DNA from: JAHCHG01 sp041745765
GTDB taxonomy: Bacteria > Acidobacteriota > Blastocatellia > Pyrinomonadales > Pyrinomonadaceae
NCBI GenBank assembly: GCA_041745765.1
Contig: JBGTIH010000162.1
Span: forward strand, 1 to 28,947
Direction: 5' to 3'
Length of the DNA stretch: 28,947 nucleotides
Under the pieces are notes generated by a model that was not told where the DNA came from, did no database searches, and saw only the letters and a program-made list of their open reading frames with translations. The position numbers were made by a program, and so were the translations under genes. Of the stretch, positions 1 to 7,231 are shown piece after piece; position 1 is the stretch's first letter, and every line of letters starts with the position of its first letter.

Positions 1-94
1 GACTGACTTTCTCCAAATGCTCCGCTAGATTGGAACAAGTGTAATTGATTGGCGTATTTAACAGATATTCGATATATTGATTTTTAGTTATCAT
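1..94 (-). CDS. Transposase, N-terminal fragment (cut by window edge)
   Basis: Reading the minus strand from the ATG at 94 gives an open frame of 31 codons that runs off the left edge. It begins MITKNQYIEYLLNTP and continues with INYTCSNLAEHLEKVS. From memory, this N-terminus (a ...YL..TP.NYTC..LAEHLE.VSHD pattern) is typical of a DDE transposase group often filed as IS701/IS4-like. The family name is recognition only, because the catalytic domain lies outside the window. The start lies about 50 bases past the stop of tssG on the same strand, so the insertion element appears to sit immediately downstream of tssG. The terminal inverted repeat of the element should lie between about 95 and 145, but it cannot be confirmed with only one end visible. 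Confidence 0.6.
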   Translation of the reverse strand, partial: MITKNQYIEYLLNTPINYTCSNLAEHLEKVS

Positions 95-145
95 CAGAAC
101 ATCTGTTTAATCATATTTTTTCAAAAAGCGAAAGTCCTATATTAG

Positions 146-1150
146 TTATATTTGTAAAATAACCTGATCATCATCTTCCTCAAACGGTTGTGTCTTGAGC
201 CACGAACTCCAGCCGAGCATCGGACGGCGCATCGCACGCGTTGTCAAAATACAGCCGGGAACTTGTTTGGCTTGCAGAACGAGCCGTACATCGAAATCGA
301 ATTCCAATCCGGTCATAAAACGCACGATTGATTTCAGAGGTTTATGCGCCGAACCGTTCGGCAAAAAAGCCTGAAATTCTTTGAAACTCATTGCGCCCAA
401 AATTATCCGAAACTTCGATTGCTGTTCCCAGATGCGCGTTCCGATAATCGCAGTTCGGCTCAGATTACTGTTTGCCGAACCGAGTCGTGTAATGCTTTCT
501 GTGTCTAAATCTAACCATTGACCGAAAAACTGCAAAACTTTTGCATTAACGCCGAAGTAATCACCTAAAATATTTGCCAGTGCGTTTGACGAATGAGGTT
601 TTTGCGCGATTAAGCCGCTGTAAGGCAGAAGCGATTCATCTTCTAAACTCATTCTGCCGCGCATTCCCGGCGTTCCTAAACCGACAAAATCAAATAAATA
701 ACTGGTAAATTTATCTTGCCCGCGCTCATATCCGATGGGAAAACGGTATTTTTCCCACGCCCGGAAAAACATCGAAACCATCCGGTGCGTGAACATATCC
801 ATAAACGCCCACATCGAAAAATCTTTGTAACGCGCACGAGCGGCGACCAGTTCGGTATAAGGCAACGGCATCACGCCGCTCATCCCGACCATTCCCATAA
901 AATTGATGAACATTTCCAATTTTTTTTCATCGTTGAGTTCATCAATTGATTCTTCTATCTTAAAGATTTCGCTGGCAGGAAAATTGAAGGAAACATTGGA
1001 GCGAAAACGCACGATTTCATCCTGCGGCATCGCATCTTGTCCGACCGCTTTGCGGTCGGGATGGATTTTTTCGAGAAGCCGCACGGCTTGAAAAAACTCA
1101 AACCGATACGGCTCATCGAAGAGTTCTTGATTTAGGGGTTTCTTTGCCAC
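146..1150 (-). CDS. tssG: Type VI secretion system baseplate subunit TssG (VasB/ImpH)
   Basis: This 334-aa protein has the length and layout of TssG, a cytoplasmic baseplate wedge subunit that pairs with TssF, TssE and TssK in the contractile type VI secretion machine. Visible signatures are the N-terminal FEFFQAVRLLEK, the early FRSNVSFNFPASEI block, the central Gly/Met-rich MGMVGMSGVMPLPYTE segment, and a C-terminal LGWSSWLKTQPF ending close to the stop. The start is a GTG at 1150; no ATG lies upstream in frame before a stop, and no clear Shine-Dalgarno is present. tssF, normally just upstream, is absent here: proC is the neighbour on that side, and a transposase follows on the other. The protein itself looks complete. 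Confidence 0.88.
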   Translation of the reverse strand: MAKKPLNQELFDEPYRFEFFQAVRLLEKIHPDRKAVGQDAMPQDEIVRFRSNVSFNFPASEIFKIEESIDELNDEKKLEMFINFMGMVGMSGVMPLPYTELVAARARYKDFSMWAFMDMFTHRMVSMFFRAWEKYRFPIGYERGQDKFTSYLFDFVGLGTPGMRGRMSLEDESLLPYSGLIAQKPHSSNALANILGDYFGVNAKVLQFFGQWLDLDTESITRLGSANSNLSRTAIIGTRIWEQQSKFRIILGAMSFKEFQAFLPNGSAHKPLKSIVRFMTGLEFDFDVRLVLQAKQVPGCILTTRAMRRPMLGWSSWLKTQPFEEDDDQVILQI

Positions 1151-1455
1151 GTTTAAATTTTGAAATAGATTATCATAAATCAGCAGAAATTTTAGTAAAA
1201 AATTTCAGGTTGTCCGTTGATTTATAGTGATTTTTGCTTATCGAGTTCAAAGTGCCGGTTTTGCACTTTCTGCCGGCTTCGGACTCATTAGAAACGACGG
1301 ACTTTTGATTTTCTGCCTTACTTTATAAATACGATAAAATCCGGTAAAAAAGGTCATTTTTACTTTTGTAACTTTTTATTATCTTAATAAATATTTGCAA
1401 AAATTAAACTTACAAAATCGTATTTTATATGACACGCCGTTCGTCAAATTTTTGC
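1151..1455. other. Intergenic region between tssG and proC
   Basis: About 300 bases without a convincing gene. The only structure seen is a short hairpin (AAAGTGC at 1249-1255, GCACTTT at 1263-1269) without a downstream T-run, so it is not a convincing terminator. The 1300-1450 part is AT-rich and could hold the tssG promoter, but no clear -35/-10 pair could be chosen. Confidence 0.4.
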
Positions 1456-2298
1456 TTAATCTTTTTCGCCGAGTGCGACCGCTTTTTGGTAAGCGGCAAA
1501 AACGGCTTTTGACAGCACGGTTCGCAGAGTGCCTTTTTCCATCTGATAGATCGCTTCGGCAGAAGTTCCGCCCGGAGATGTAACCATATTTCTCAGTTCC
1601 GCCGGATGTTTATCCGATTCCATCGCAAACAAGACCGAACCGAGCATCATTTCCTGGACAAGTTTTTTTGACATATCGCGCGAAAATCCCATATGCACGC
1701 CAGCATCGGTTAAGGCTTCCATCACGAGAAAAATATAGGTCGGACCGGTCGCCGAAAGCGAAGTTGCCATATCAATCATATTTTCCGTTTCGACAAAAAG
1801 TTCGTGTCCGAGTGCAGTCAAAAGCGATTTTACCTGCTCGCGTTCTCCGCCGGAAATCTTTTCCGTGCAAGTCCAAGCCGTCATTCCGCGCCCGATCTGC
1901 GAAGGCGTATTCGGCATCGTGCGAACGATTTTTTCATTTCCCAGAGCCTTTGAAATCGTCTCGATTCGTGCGCCCGCAACAATCGAAAGAATCATTTGAT
2001 TCGACAGCACAACGCCTTTGAGTTCCCGCAAAACGCCTTTGATGCGCTGCGGTTTAACGCAAAAAATGACGATTGAATTTTCAGTTTCCCGACAATTTTC
2101 AACCGCTTCCGCATTATGTTCGAAAACCTCGATTTTATATTTTTCGTTCAACTCGCGCCGCCGATTCTCACGCGGATGACTGGCAACAATTTGTCCGGCG
2201 GAAACCAGACCTTTTTTCAAAAGTCCTGCAATAATTGATTCTGCCATCACGCCGCCGCCGATAAACGCCAATTTTGCATTTTCTAAATGATTTTCCAT
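1456..2298 (-). CDS. proC: Pyrroline-5-carboxylate reductase
   Basis: This enzyme reduces 1-pyrroline-5-carboxylate to L-proline with NAD(P)H, the last step of proline synthesis, in the cytosol. The N-terminus carries the Rossmann dinucleotide-binding motif (KLAFIGGGVMAESIIAGLL). It is followed by IVASHPRENRR, FCVKPQ, RTMPNTP, and the family's C-terminal signature region SLSATGPTYIFLVMEALTDAGVHMGFSR through MVTSPGGTSAEAI (given here in pieces). I chose the ATG at 2298, giving 280 aa, because the Rossmann strand starts within ten residues of it. An ATG at 2355 would add 19 residues that do not fit the family. The gene stands alone, divergent from the DinB-like gene. Confidence 0.93.
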   Translation of the reverse strand: MENHLENAKLAFIGGGVMAESIIAGLLKKGLVSAGQIVASHPRENRRRELNEKYKIEVFEHNAEAVENCRETENSIVIFCVKPQRIKGVLRELKGVVLSNQMILSIVAGARIETISKALGNEKIVRTMPNTPSQIGRGMTAWTCTEKISGGEREQVKSLLTALGHELFVETENMIDMATSLSATGPTYIFLVMEALTDAGVHMGFSRDMSKKLVQEMMLGSVLFAMESDKHPAELRNMVTSPGGTSAEAIYQMEKGTLRTVLSKAVFAAYQKAVALGEKD

Positions 2299-2685
2299 AA
2301 ATTTTTGTTTTGCTTTCAAAGAATTAAATATAATCGCAAAAGAGGTTTTCGACAAAAGATGCTGTAAATCAGAGAAAACCTGAAACTTTTCGGTACGCGC
2401 AAAATGATTTGACGAATGCCTTGATAATGTATTAAGAATTGGTTAATGTTGAAATAATTGATACAAAAAAGTTGTAAAATAACCAATTACGGGACAAGTA
2501 AAAATAACAATAAGAGTTGTTGACGGAATGGAGTAGTCTAAAAGTCCGTTTAATTTTGAAAATTTATCTTTTTTGTCCCTTTCAGGGATGCTATCGAAAA
2601 TTTAAACAGAATCTAATAAAAACCGATACAAAAATCTTTTTCGACACTTTAACCAGCGCACGAATTATTTACGGTAACAATTATT
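2299..2685. other. Divergent intergenic region between proC and the DinB-like gene
   Basis: About 390 bases, AT-rich, presumably holding both divergent promoters. A weak imperfect hairpin can be drawn between GTTTAATTTT (2548-2557) and GAAAATTTAAAC (2596-2607), with an inner CCC-TTTCA-GGG. No convincing gene, RNA or sigma-70 box pair with correct spacing was found. Confidence 0.35.
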
Positions 2686-3219
2686 ATGAATTATCAAACA
2701 ATTGATGAAATTTATGCCGCTAACGACAAGAGTTTTGAAAAACTAAAGTCTTTAGTATCAACTTTGTCAGATGAGCAATCTGATTTTTTGCCCGAAGATG
2801 AGAAATGGACGATTGCAAAAATCGTCGAACATATTTCGATAGTCGAAAACGGAATGATGCGGATTTGCGCCAAATTGCTCAAAGAAGCACAGGCGAAAGG
2901 CGAAACTTCGGACGGAAAGGCAAATATCACCGCAGATTTTCTGCAAAATCTTTCCGGCGCACGCGAGCAGAAACTTGAAGCTCCCGAAATGGTTCATCCG
3001 TCGGGAAATCAGACGATTGCCAAATCGCTTGAAAAAATAGAAGAAACCCGAAAAACTTTAGAAGAAATGCGTCCGCTGTTTAAATCGGTCGGCTGCACGG
3101 AAGCTAAATTTCCGCATCCGGCATTCGGACCATTAAATGCCAACGAATGGCTGGCTCTGCTCGGCGGACACGAAATGCGGCACACACAGCAAATCAGCCG
3201 ATTGCTTAAAAAAATTTAA
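2686..3219 (+). CDS. DinB-like four-helix-bundle protein
   Basis: This is a 177-aa soluble protein of the DinB/YfiT superfamily, a four-helix bundle that usually binds a divalent metal through three histidines. Many members are damage-induced proteins or thiol-dependent transferases, but the substrate of most is unknown. Candidate ligands are H49 in the WTIAKIVEHI stretch (residues 41-50) and H162 and H166 in GGHEMRHTQQISRL near the C-terminus, the canonical H...HxxxH spacing. The gene is monocistronic, divergent from proC and convergent with the CHRD/FG-GAP gene, separated from it by a strong hairpin. The biochemical role cannot be told from the sequence. Confidence 0.85.
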   Translation: MNYQTIDEIYAANDKSFEKLKSLVSTLSDEQSDFLPEDEKWTIAKIVEHISIVENGMMRICAKLLKEAQAKGETSDGKANITADFLQNLSGAREQKLEAPEMVHPSGNQTIAKSLEKIEETRKTLEEMRPLFKSVGCTEAKFPHPAFGPLNANEWLALLGGHEMRHTQQISRLLKKI

Positions 3220-3257
3220 ATAAAATTCGGAGTTCCACCTTTACTCTAAACACAAAA

Positions 3258-3300
3258 AAAAAGTCTTGACTGCGAGGAGGGTAAGCAGTCAAGACTTTTT
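3258..3300. terminator. Perfect 16-bp bidirectional hairpin terminator
   Basis: AAAAAGTCTTGACTGC (3258-3273) and its exact reverse complement (3285-3300) flank an 11-base loop. The outer A/T runs give a T-tract on both strands. It lies 38 bases past the DinB-like stop and between convergent genes, so it suits bidirectional rho-independent termination. Confidence 0.9.
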
Positions 3301-3398
3301 ACATCCGAACCTATTTTCAGGCTTGCTGCGTCTTACTTTTCCAAGAAGCGCGTTTCGGAATACTATTTCTCAATTTCAAAAATAATCGAACTTATTTC

Positions 3399-3429
3399 AA
3401 AGCGGCAGATTTTTCACACCTACCGCTTT
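3399..3429 (-). terminator. Possible terminator of the CHRD/FG-GAP gene
   Basis: AAAGCGG (3399-3405) pairs with CCGCTTT (3423-3429) just downstream of the stop of the minus-strand gene at 3437. On the minus strand the stem is followed only by a short T-run, so it is weaker than the hairpin at 3258-3300 that it precedes. Confidence 0.45.
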
Positions 3430-3436
3430 TTTGCCT

Positions 3437-5545
3437 TTAACGGACAATTGTCGGAATATCTCCACTTAACCCGAATTGTCTGAAATCAAAGCTGTTGTCA
3501 ACGCTTCGCCAGATATACCAAACTCCGGTTGAAGGTCGGAAAACCGCTATGTCCGTCTTAGTGTCGCCGTCATAGTTTCCGGCGACCGGAATATCATCAA
3601 ACAAACCGAACTGTCTGATGTCAAAACTGTTATCAAGGCTTTGCCAGATATACCAAACTCCGGTCGAAGGACGATAAACACTCAGATCGGCTTTACCGTC
3701 GCCGTCAAAATCACCGCCAATCGGCACATCGCCGTTTGCTCCGAAATGTGCCGCGCCGAATTGTCCGCTGCGGCTTCCGAGCCAATACCAAACTCCGGTT
3801 GACGGGCGAAAAACTGCGATGTCGGCTTTGCCGTCGCCGTCAAAATCAGCCGGAATCGCTATGTCGCCGTTCAGACCGAATTGGACGATGATAAAGCCGG
3901 AATTATCGCTCTTTTTGATATACCAAACTCCGGTTGAAGGTCGGAAGACCGCGATGTCATTAAGCCCGTCGCCGTCGAAATCGCCGCGCACTGCAACATC
4001 CGTGGCGAAACCGAATTGTGTTGCGGTAATTCCACCGTCGGAACTATGTCTGATTTCCCAAACTCCTGATCCATTGACGTTTCTGAAAACTGCCGTATCG
4101 GTTTTTCCGTCGCCGTCGTAATCGGCTGAAACGACCTTATCATTTGCCCCGCCGAAGATTTGTGCGCCGAAACCTGAGCTGTTTTGTGTGTACCAGACAC
4201 CGGTCGAAGGTCGGAAAACTGCCAGATCATTACTGCCGTCGCCGTCAAAATCCGCAAGGTTTGAATGCTGTATAAGTCTGCCCGAAATTTCTCCGCCCGG
4301 ATTATTCGTCGTGGCAATCGTCGCAACCCAAAGCCCCGTGCGAAGCTGTTGAACCTGTGCCGGACTGATTGCAACGGTTGCGCCCGGTAAATTTCCGTTT
4401 GTTCCGCCGATTGCTCCGAAATTGTGAATCACAACTACATTTCCAAGATCAGCTTCAATTCTTGCCGCTGTTTGCGAACTCGATAAATTATGAAATTCTG
4501 CGGTAAACGTCGCTTCAGTTTCCGTTTCATTTAAGAAAATCTTGACTTCGCCGCGGGCGGCAGGCAAAGAGGCGTTTGATAAATGAGCTTCAAAATATCT
4601 GCCTTGACTTGGACTCGGACTCGGACTTCCGGTCGGACTTGGTGAAGGACTCGGACTCGCACCGGCAAATACACCGGAAAGAATCGTCGTTCCCCCGTTT
4701 TTGAGTTCAAAAGTGTCGCCGATATTGACAACCGGAACATTATCACCGCGGTCGCTGCGAAGCCGCAATCTGCCTTCGCGGTCGCTTTCGAGGCTGAATT
4801 GTCCGATTGATGCGCCGTTGATAAATGCCGTCAAAACCGTTCCGCCCGGAAGATTTACCTGATAAACACGGGCTTCGATTTCGGTGCGGCTGCTGTGCAG
4901 TTCATATTGAGCATAACCGCGCGGCAAAACGCCGTTGATCGTCGCACCGCTCAATCCGGCAAAAATATCGCCGCCGCCCGGCGAAGGCGAAGGTGAAGGC
5001 GACCCGGTCGGGCTTGGGCTGACGGTCGGTGAAACTGTCGGTGAAACACTCGGCGAAGGCGAGCTGGTCGGCGAAACACTCGGGGTCGGCGTTGAGCCGC
5101 CGCCGCTGAAATTACCGGAAACCAGAAGTGTTTGACCGTTTTTAACTTCGACAAGCTCGCCGCCGTTAAGCGTCGGAACGGTTTGTCCGTCCTGCGTATC
5201 TAAATCCAGTCTTGCTCTCTGGTCAAGCAGAGATTGTTGACCGACCATATTACCGGCAACAAAAAAACTCAAAACCGTTCCGTTTGCGGCATTTACATCT
5301 TCGACTTCGATTTCGAGTTCGCGCTGACCGCTCTGATAAACTTCGTATGTGGCATCGCCGTGCGGGTTAATCGAACCGGTCGGCGAAACCAGATTTGCCG
5401 TTCTCGTTATAATCGGAACGCCGCCCAGAGTTTCGTTAGCTTCGATCACCATCGAAACCGGAAGAATTGATAAAATCCCGATGGCAAATACTATAACTGC
5501 CAAATTTACTAAATAACTTCTCTTACATTTTTTATTTTCTTTCAT
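3437..5545 (-). CDS. Secreted CHRD-domain / FG-GAP repeat protein
   Basis: This 702-aa protein starts with a charged stretch and a hydrophobic segment (residues 14-35), a signal peptide or anchor. Two homologous all-beta modules follow (about 40-148 and 195-300; both contain GTVL..F..G and ELKNG/EVKNG..L.SG.F). They are separated by Ser/Pro/Thr linkers (SPSPSP-type, about 150-190 and 303-320). A CHRD-like domain spans about 320-430, ending NNPGGEISGRLIQ. Six FG-GAP/VCBS-type repeats (about 433-702) each carry a calcium-site DxDGDG and the phrase AVFRPSTGVWY or a close variant. It is presumably exported and extracellular. The start at 5545 has a good Shine-Dalgarno (AGGGA). The copy of the shared promoter motif at 5632-5660 suggests control by the ECF sigma factor at 10847-11458. 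A role in adhesion or matrix is only a guess. No sortase or PEP-CTERM tail is visible. Confidence 0.85.
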   Translation of the reverse strand: MKENKKCKRSYLVNLAVIVFAIGILSILPVSMVIEANETLGGVPIITRTANLVSPTGSINPHGDATYEVYQSGQRELEIEVEDVNAANGTVLSFFVAGNMVGQQSLLDQRARLDLDTQDGQTVPTLNGGELVEVKNGQTLLVSGNFSGGGSTPTPSVSPTSSPSPSVSPTVSPTVSPSPTGSPSPSPSPGGGDIFAGLSGATINGVLPRGYAQYELHSSRTEIEARVYQVNLPGGTVLTAFINGASIGQFSLESDREGRLRLRSDRGDNVPVVNIGDTFELKNGGTTILSGVFAGASPSPSPSPTGSPSPSPSQGRYFEAHLSNASLPAARGEVKIFLNETETEATFTAEFHNLSSSQTAARIEADLGNVVVIHNFGAIGGTNGNLPGATVAISPAQVQQLRTGLWVATIATTNNPGGEISGRLIQHSNLADFDGDGSNDLAVFRPSTGVWYTQNSSGFGAQIFGGANDKVVSADYDGDGKTDTAVFRNVNGSGVWEIRHSSDGGITATQFGFATDVAVRGDFDGDGLNDIAVFRPSTGVWYIKKSDNSGFIIVQFGLNGDIAIPADFDGDGKADIAVFRPSTGVWYWLGSRSGQFGAAHFGANGDVPIGGDFDGDGKADLSVYRPSTGVWYIWQSLDNSFDIRQFGLFDDIPVAGNYDGDTKTDIAVFRPSTGVWYIWRSVDNSFDFRQFGLSGDIPTIVR

Positions 5546-5631
5546 TTGCTTTCCCTGCCTTGTTTTTTAATCGTTTTTTGCTTTACCCGTTTCTCTGATA
5601 TTTTCTTTTCAAATCACGGCTGTTCACTCTT

Positions 5632-5660
5632 ACAGTGCCGGGCAAGACAGGAAAAAGACA
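5632..5660 (-). promoter_or_regulatory. Shared promoter motif, copy 3 (ahead of the CHRD/FG-GAP gene)
   Basis: On the minus strand TGTCTTTT (5660-5653), a 13-base spacer and GGCACTGT (5639-5632). It has the same two boxes and exactly the same spacing as the copies ahead of the S8 and 163-aa genes. It lies 86 bases upstream of the ATG at 5545. Confidence 0.75.
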
Positions 5661-5684
5661 TCTTTTGAAAAAACTTTAAAAAAG

Positions 5685-5717
5685 AAAAAAGCCAATCCGT
5701 AAACGATTGGCTTTTTT
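5685..5717. terminator. Rho-independent terminator after the S8 peptidase gene
   Basis: GCCAATC-C-G (5691-5699) pairs with CGATTGGC (5704-5711), with one bulged C and a four-base loop. Runs of A on the left and T on the right give a T-tract in either direction. It lies 22 bases past the S8 stop codon and upstream of the next promoter motif, separating the two transcripts. Confidence 0.85.
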
Positions 5718-5738
5718 AAGTCTATTGCAAAAAAAAAT

Positions 5739-7154
5739 TTATTCGTCGCAGATTGTGCGGTCAGCCGGATAGCAGGCTTGATTATTTGTGACGGCGCAAA
5801 AAGCATTAATTCTTGAAGTTTCCATCGTGATATTTCTCGATGAGAGATGACACTTCCATTCATAACCGCTTTCTTCGATCTCTTCGACAATATCGCCCAG
5901 AATTCTCTGCGGCGGATTTCTCGGTCGGACGGCTAAAACCAACGCCGCAACTCCCGAAACGATCGGCGCGGACATTGAAGTTCCCGACCACATTCCGTAG
6001 CGTCCGCCCGGAATCGCGCTGATAATGTCTTCGCCCGGCGCAACCAACCGCACCCAACGGTCGCGGCTTCTGTTTATGACATTTGCCATTGTCGAAAATG
6101 ATGCTAATTTGTCATAACGAGTGCTGGCACCGACGCTCAAAAGATTATCATCAATCCCATTCGGGTCAGCGGTAGTTGCCCCGCGCTCTGCTGCCGGAAA
6201 AATCCTGTCCGCGCCATTACTTATTTGCCCGCCGTTTCCCGCACCGGCAACGATTAACAGCCGTTCATCATTAAATTCGGGAAAAGTCTGCTCGCCCGCA
6301 ATTGCCAGATCATCGCAGCCTTTAAATAGATCATTCAAAAATGTATTGCTTCCCGGCGCGAAATCTTCGGGATAGCCGAAACTCATATTGATAATATCGG
6401 CGCCGTTTTGTGCGGCAAAAATCATCGCGTCTTTTACGCGCCAGAGGTTACCGACTCCTTCAGCATCTAAAACGCGGATCGGCATAATTTTGGCATTCGG
6501 CGCGGTCAGCGCGATAATTCCGGCAACGTGCGTTCCGTGTCCGTAAACCGGATTTGTCCATAAAACGCCTTCTTCGCTTGGATCATTATCATTATCAACA
6601 AAATCGTAACCGGGAACGAGTCTTCCGGCAAAAGCCGGATGATTCAGATCAATTCCGGTATCCAAAACGGCAATCGTAATGCCCGCGCCCTTTGAAATTG
6701 TGTGTGCTTCGTTAAGTTTGATCGTGTTCGGAAACCATTGTTTGTTAAAGCCTTTGACGCTTCCGCCGATTGCCCACGAACGTCCGATTGCCCACGAACG
6801 TCCGATTGTCCAGCTTTCGCCCTGTTTTTCAACGACCTTTAAATTGCGGTTGACTTCTCTCTGCGAAATCCGCGCATCGCCCTGCATCGCTGTTACGACC
6901 TGACACGGCGTTTGCCCGTTGGTAATCTGCATTCGATACGTCGGCGGCGTTCCGACCTGATCGATCGGTGCCGGATTCAAGCCGTATTGCGCCGCAATTG
7001 CGGGTAAATCCGTTTGATTTACAATGTCAATCAAAACCTGATTCGGTACGGCATCGCAAATTGCCCCTTCGGTTTTTTGCCCGAATGAAAACGTGCAAAA
7101 AACGAATGTAAGGATTAAAATCGCAAAATTTCTGAAATTCATATACTGCTTCAT
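5739..7154 (-). CDS. Secreted S8 (subtilisin-like) serine peptidase with propeptide
   Basis: This 471-aa protease has a signal peptide (residues 1-25, ending FSFGQ) and an inhibitor-I9-like propeptide (about 30-110). A short repeated linker SWTIGRSWAIGRSWAIGGS (114-132) precedes the subtilase domain (about 140-430). The catalytic triad is visible: D165 in IAVLDTGID, H206 in GHGTHVAGI and S393 in GTSMSAP. The oxyanion Asn is N307 in AGAGNGG. The C-terminal tail has five Cys after residue 434. The linker sits where the propeptide is normally cleaved, and it is encoded by an 18-base tandem repeat. The start at 7154 has a good Shine-Dalgarno (AGGGGA). A shared promoter motif lies at 7190-7218 between this gene and the upstream CHAT gene, so it can be transcribed separately. 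It is likely active and exported; substrates are unknown. Confidence 0.93.
   Translation of the reverse strand: MKQYMNFRNFAILILTFVFCTFSFGQKTEGAICDAVPNQVLIDIVNQTDLPAIAAQYGLNPAPIDQVGTPPTYRMQITNGQTPCQVVTAMQGDARISQREVNRNLKVVEKQGESWTIGRSWAIGRSWAIGGSVKGFNKQWFPNTIKLNEAHTISKGAGITIAVLDTGIDLNHPAFAGRLVPGYDFVDNDNDPSEEGVLWTNPVYGHGTHVAGIIALTAPNAKIMPIRVLDAEGVGNLWRVKDAMIFAAQNGADIINMSFGYPEDFAPGSNTFLNDLFKGCDDLAIAGEQTFPEFNDERLLIVAGAGNGGQISNGADRIFPAAERGATTADPNGIDDNLLSVGASTRYDKLASFSTMANVINRSRDRWVRLVAPGEDIISAIPGGRYGMWSGTSMSAPIVSGVAALVLAVRPRNPPQRILGDIVEEIEESGYEWKCHLSSRNITMETSRINAFCAVTNNQACYPADRTICDE
6766..6813. repeat. 18-bp tandem repeat inside the S8 peptidase gene
   Basis: Two exact copies of CCGATTGCCCACGAACGT (6766-6783, 6784-6801) and a diverged partial third encode the repeated hexapeptide (RSWAIG) between propeptide and catalytic domain. 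The period is a multiple of three, so copy changes keep the frame. Confidence 0.85.
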
Positions 7155-7189
7155 TCTCTTGTCCCCTATTAAAACACTTGTCCAAACAC

Positions 7190-7218
7190 ACTGTGCGGAA
7201 AATTTACTGAAAAAGACA
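7190..7218 (-). promoter_or_regulatory. Shared promoter motif, copy 2 (ahead of the S8 peptidase gene)
   Basis: On the minus strand TGTCTTTT (7218-7211), a 13-base spacer and CGCACAGT (7197-7190). It lies about 35 bases upstream of the S8 ATG at 7154, within the 77-base gap after the CHAT gene. Boxes and spacing match the copies at 5632-5660 and 10666-10694. Confidence 0.8.
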
Positions 7219-7231
7219 CTTGCAGCAAAAA

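Noticed and set aside
1041..1059. Perfect CCGACCGC/GCGGTCGG hairpin within tssG as an inserted element
   Set aside because: It encodes PDRKAVG, which fits the normal TssG sequence at that place, so it is probably native coding sequence.
2548..2607. Hairpin upstream of the DinB-like gene as a riboswitch
   Set aside because: The stem is short and imperfect and no known riboswitch core could be recognised.
4935..5135. Plus-strand open frame rich in Gly-Glu repeats
   Set aside because: It is the antisense of the Ser/Pro/Thr linker of the CHRD/FG-GAP protein and has no independent support.
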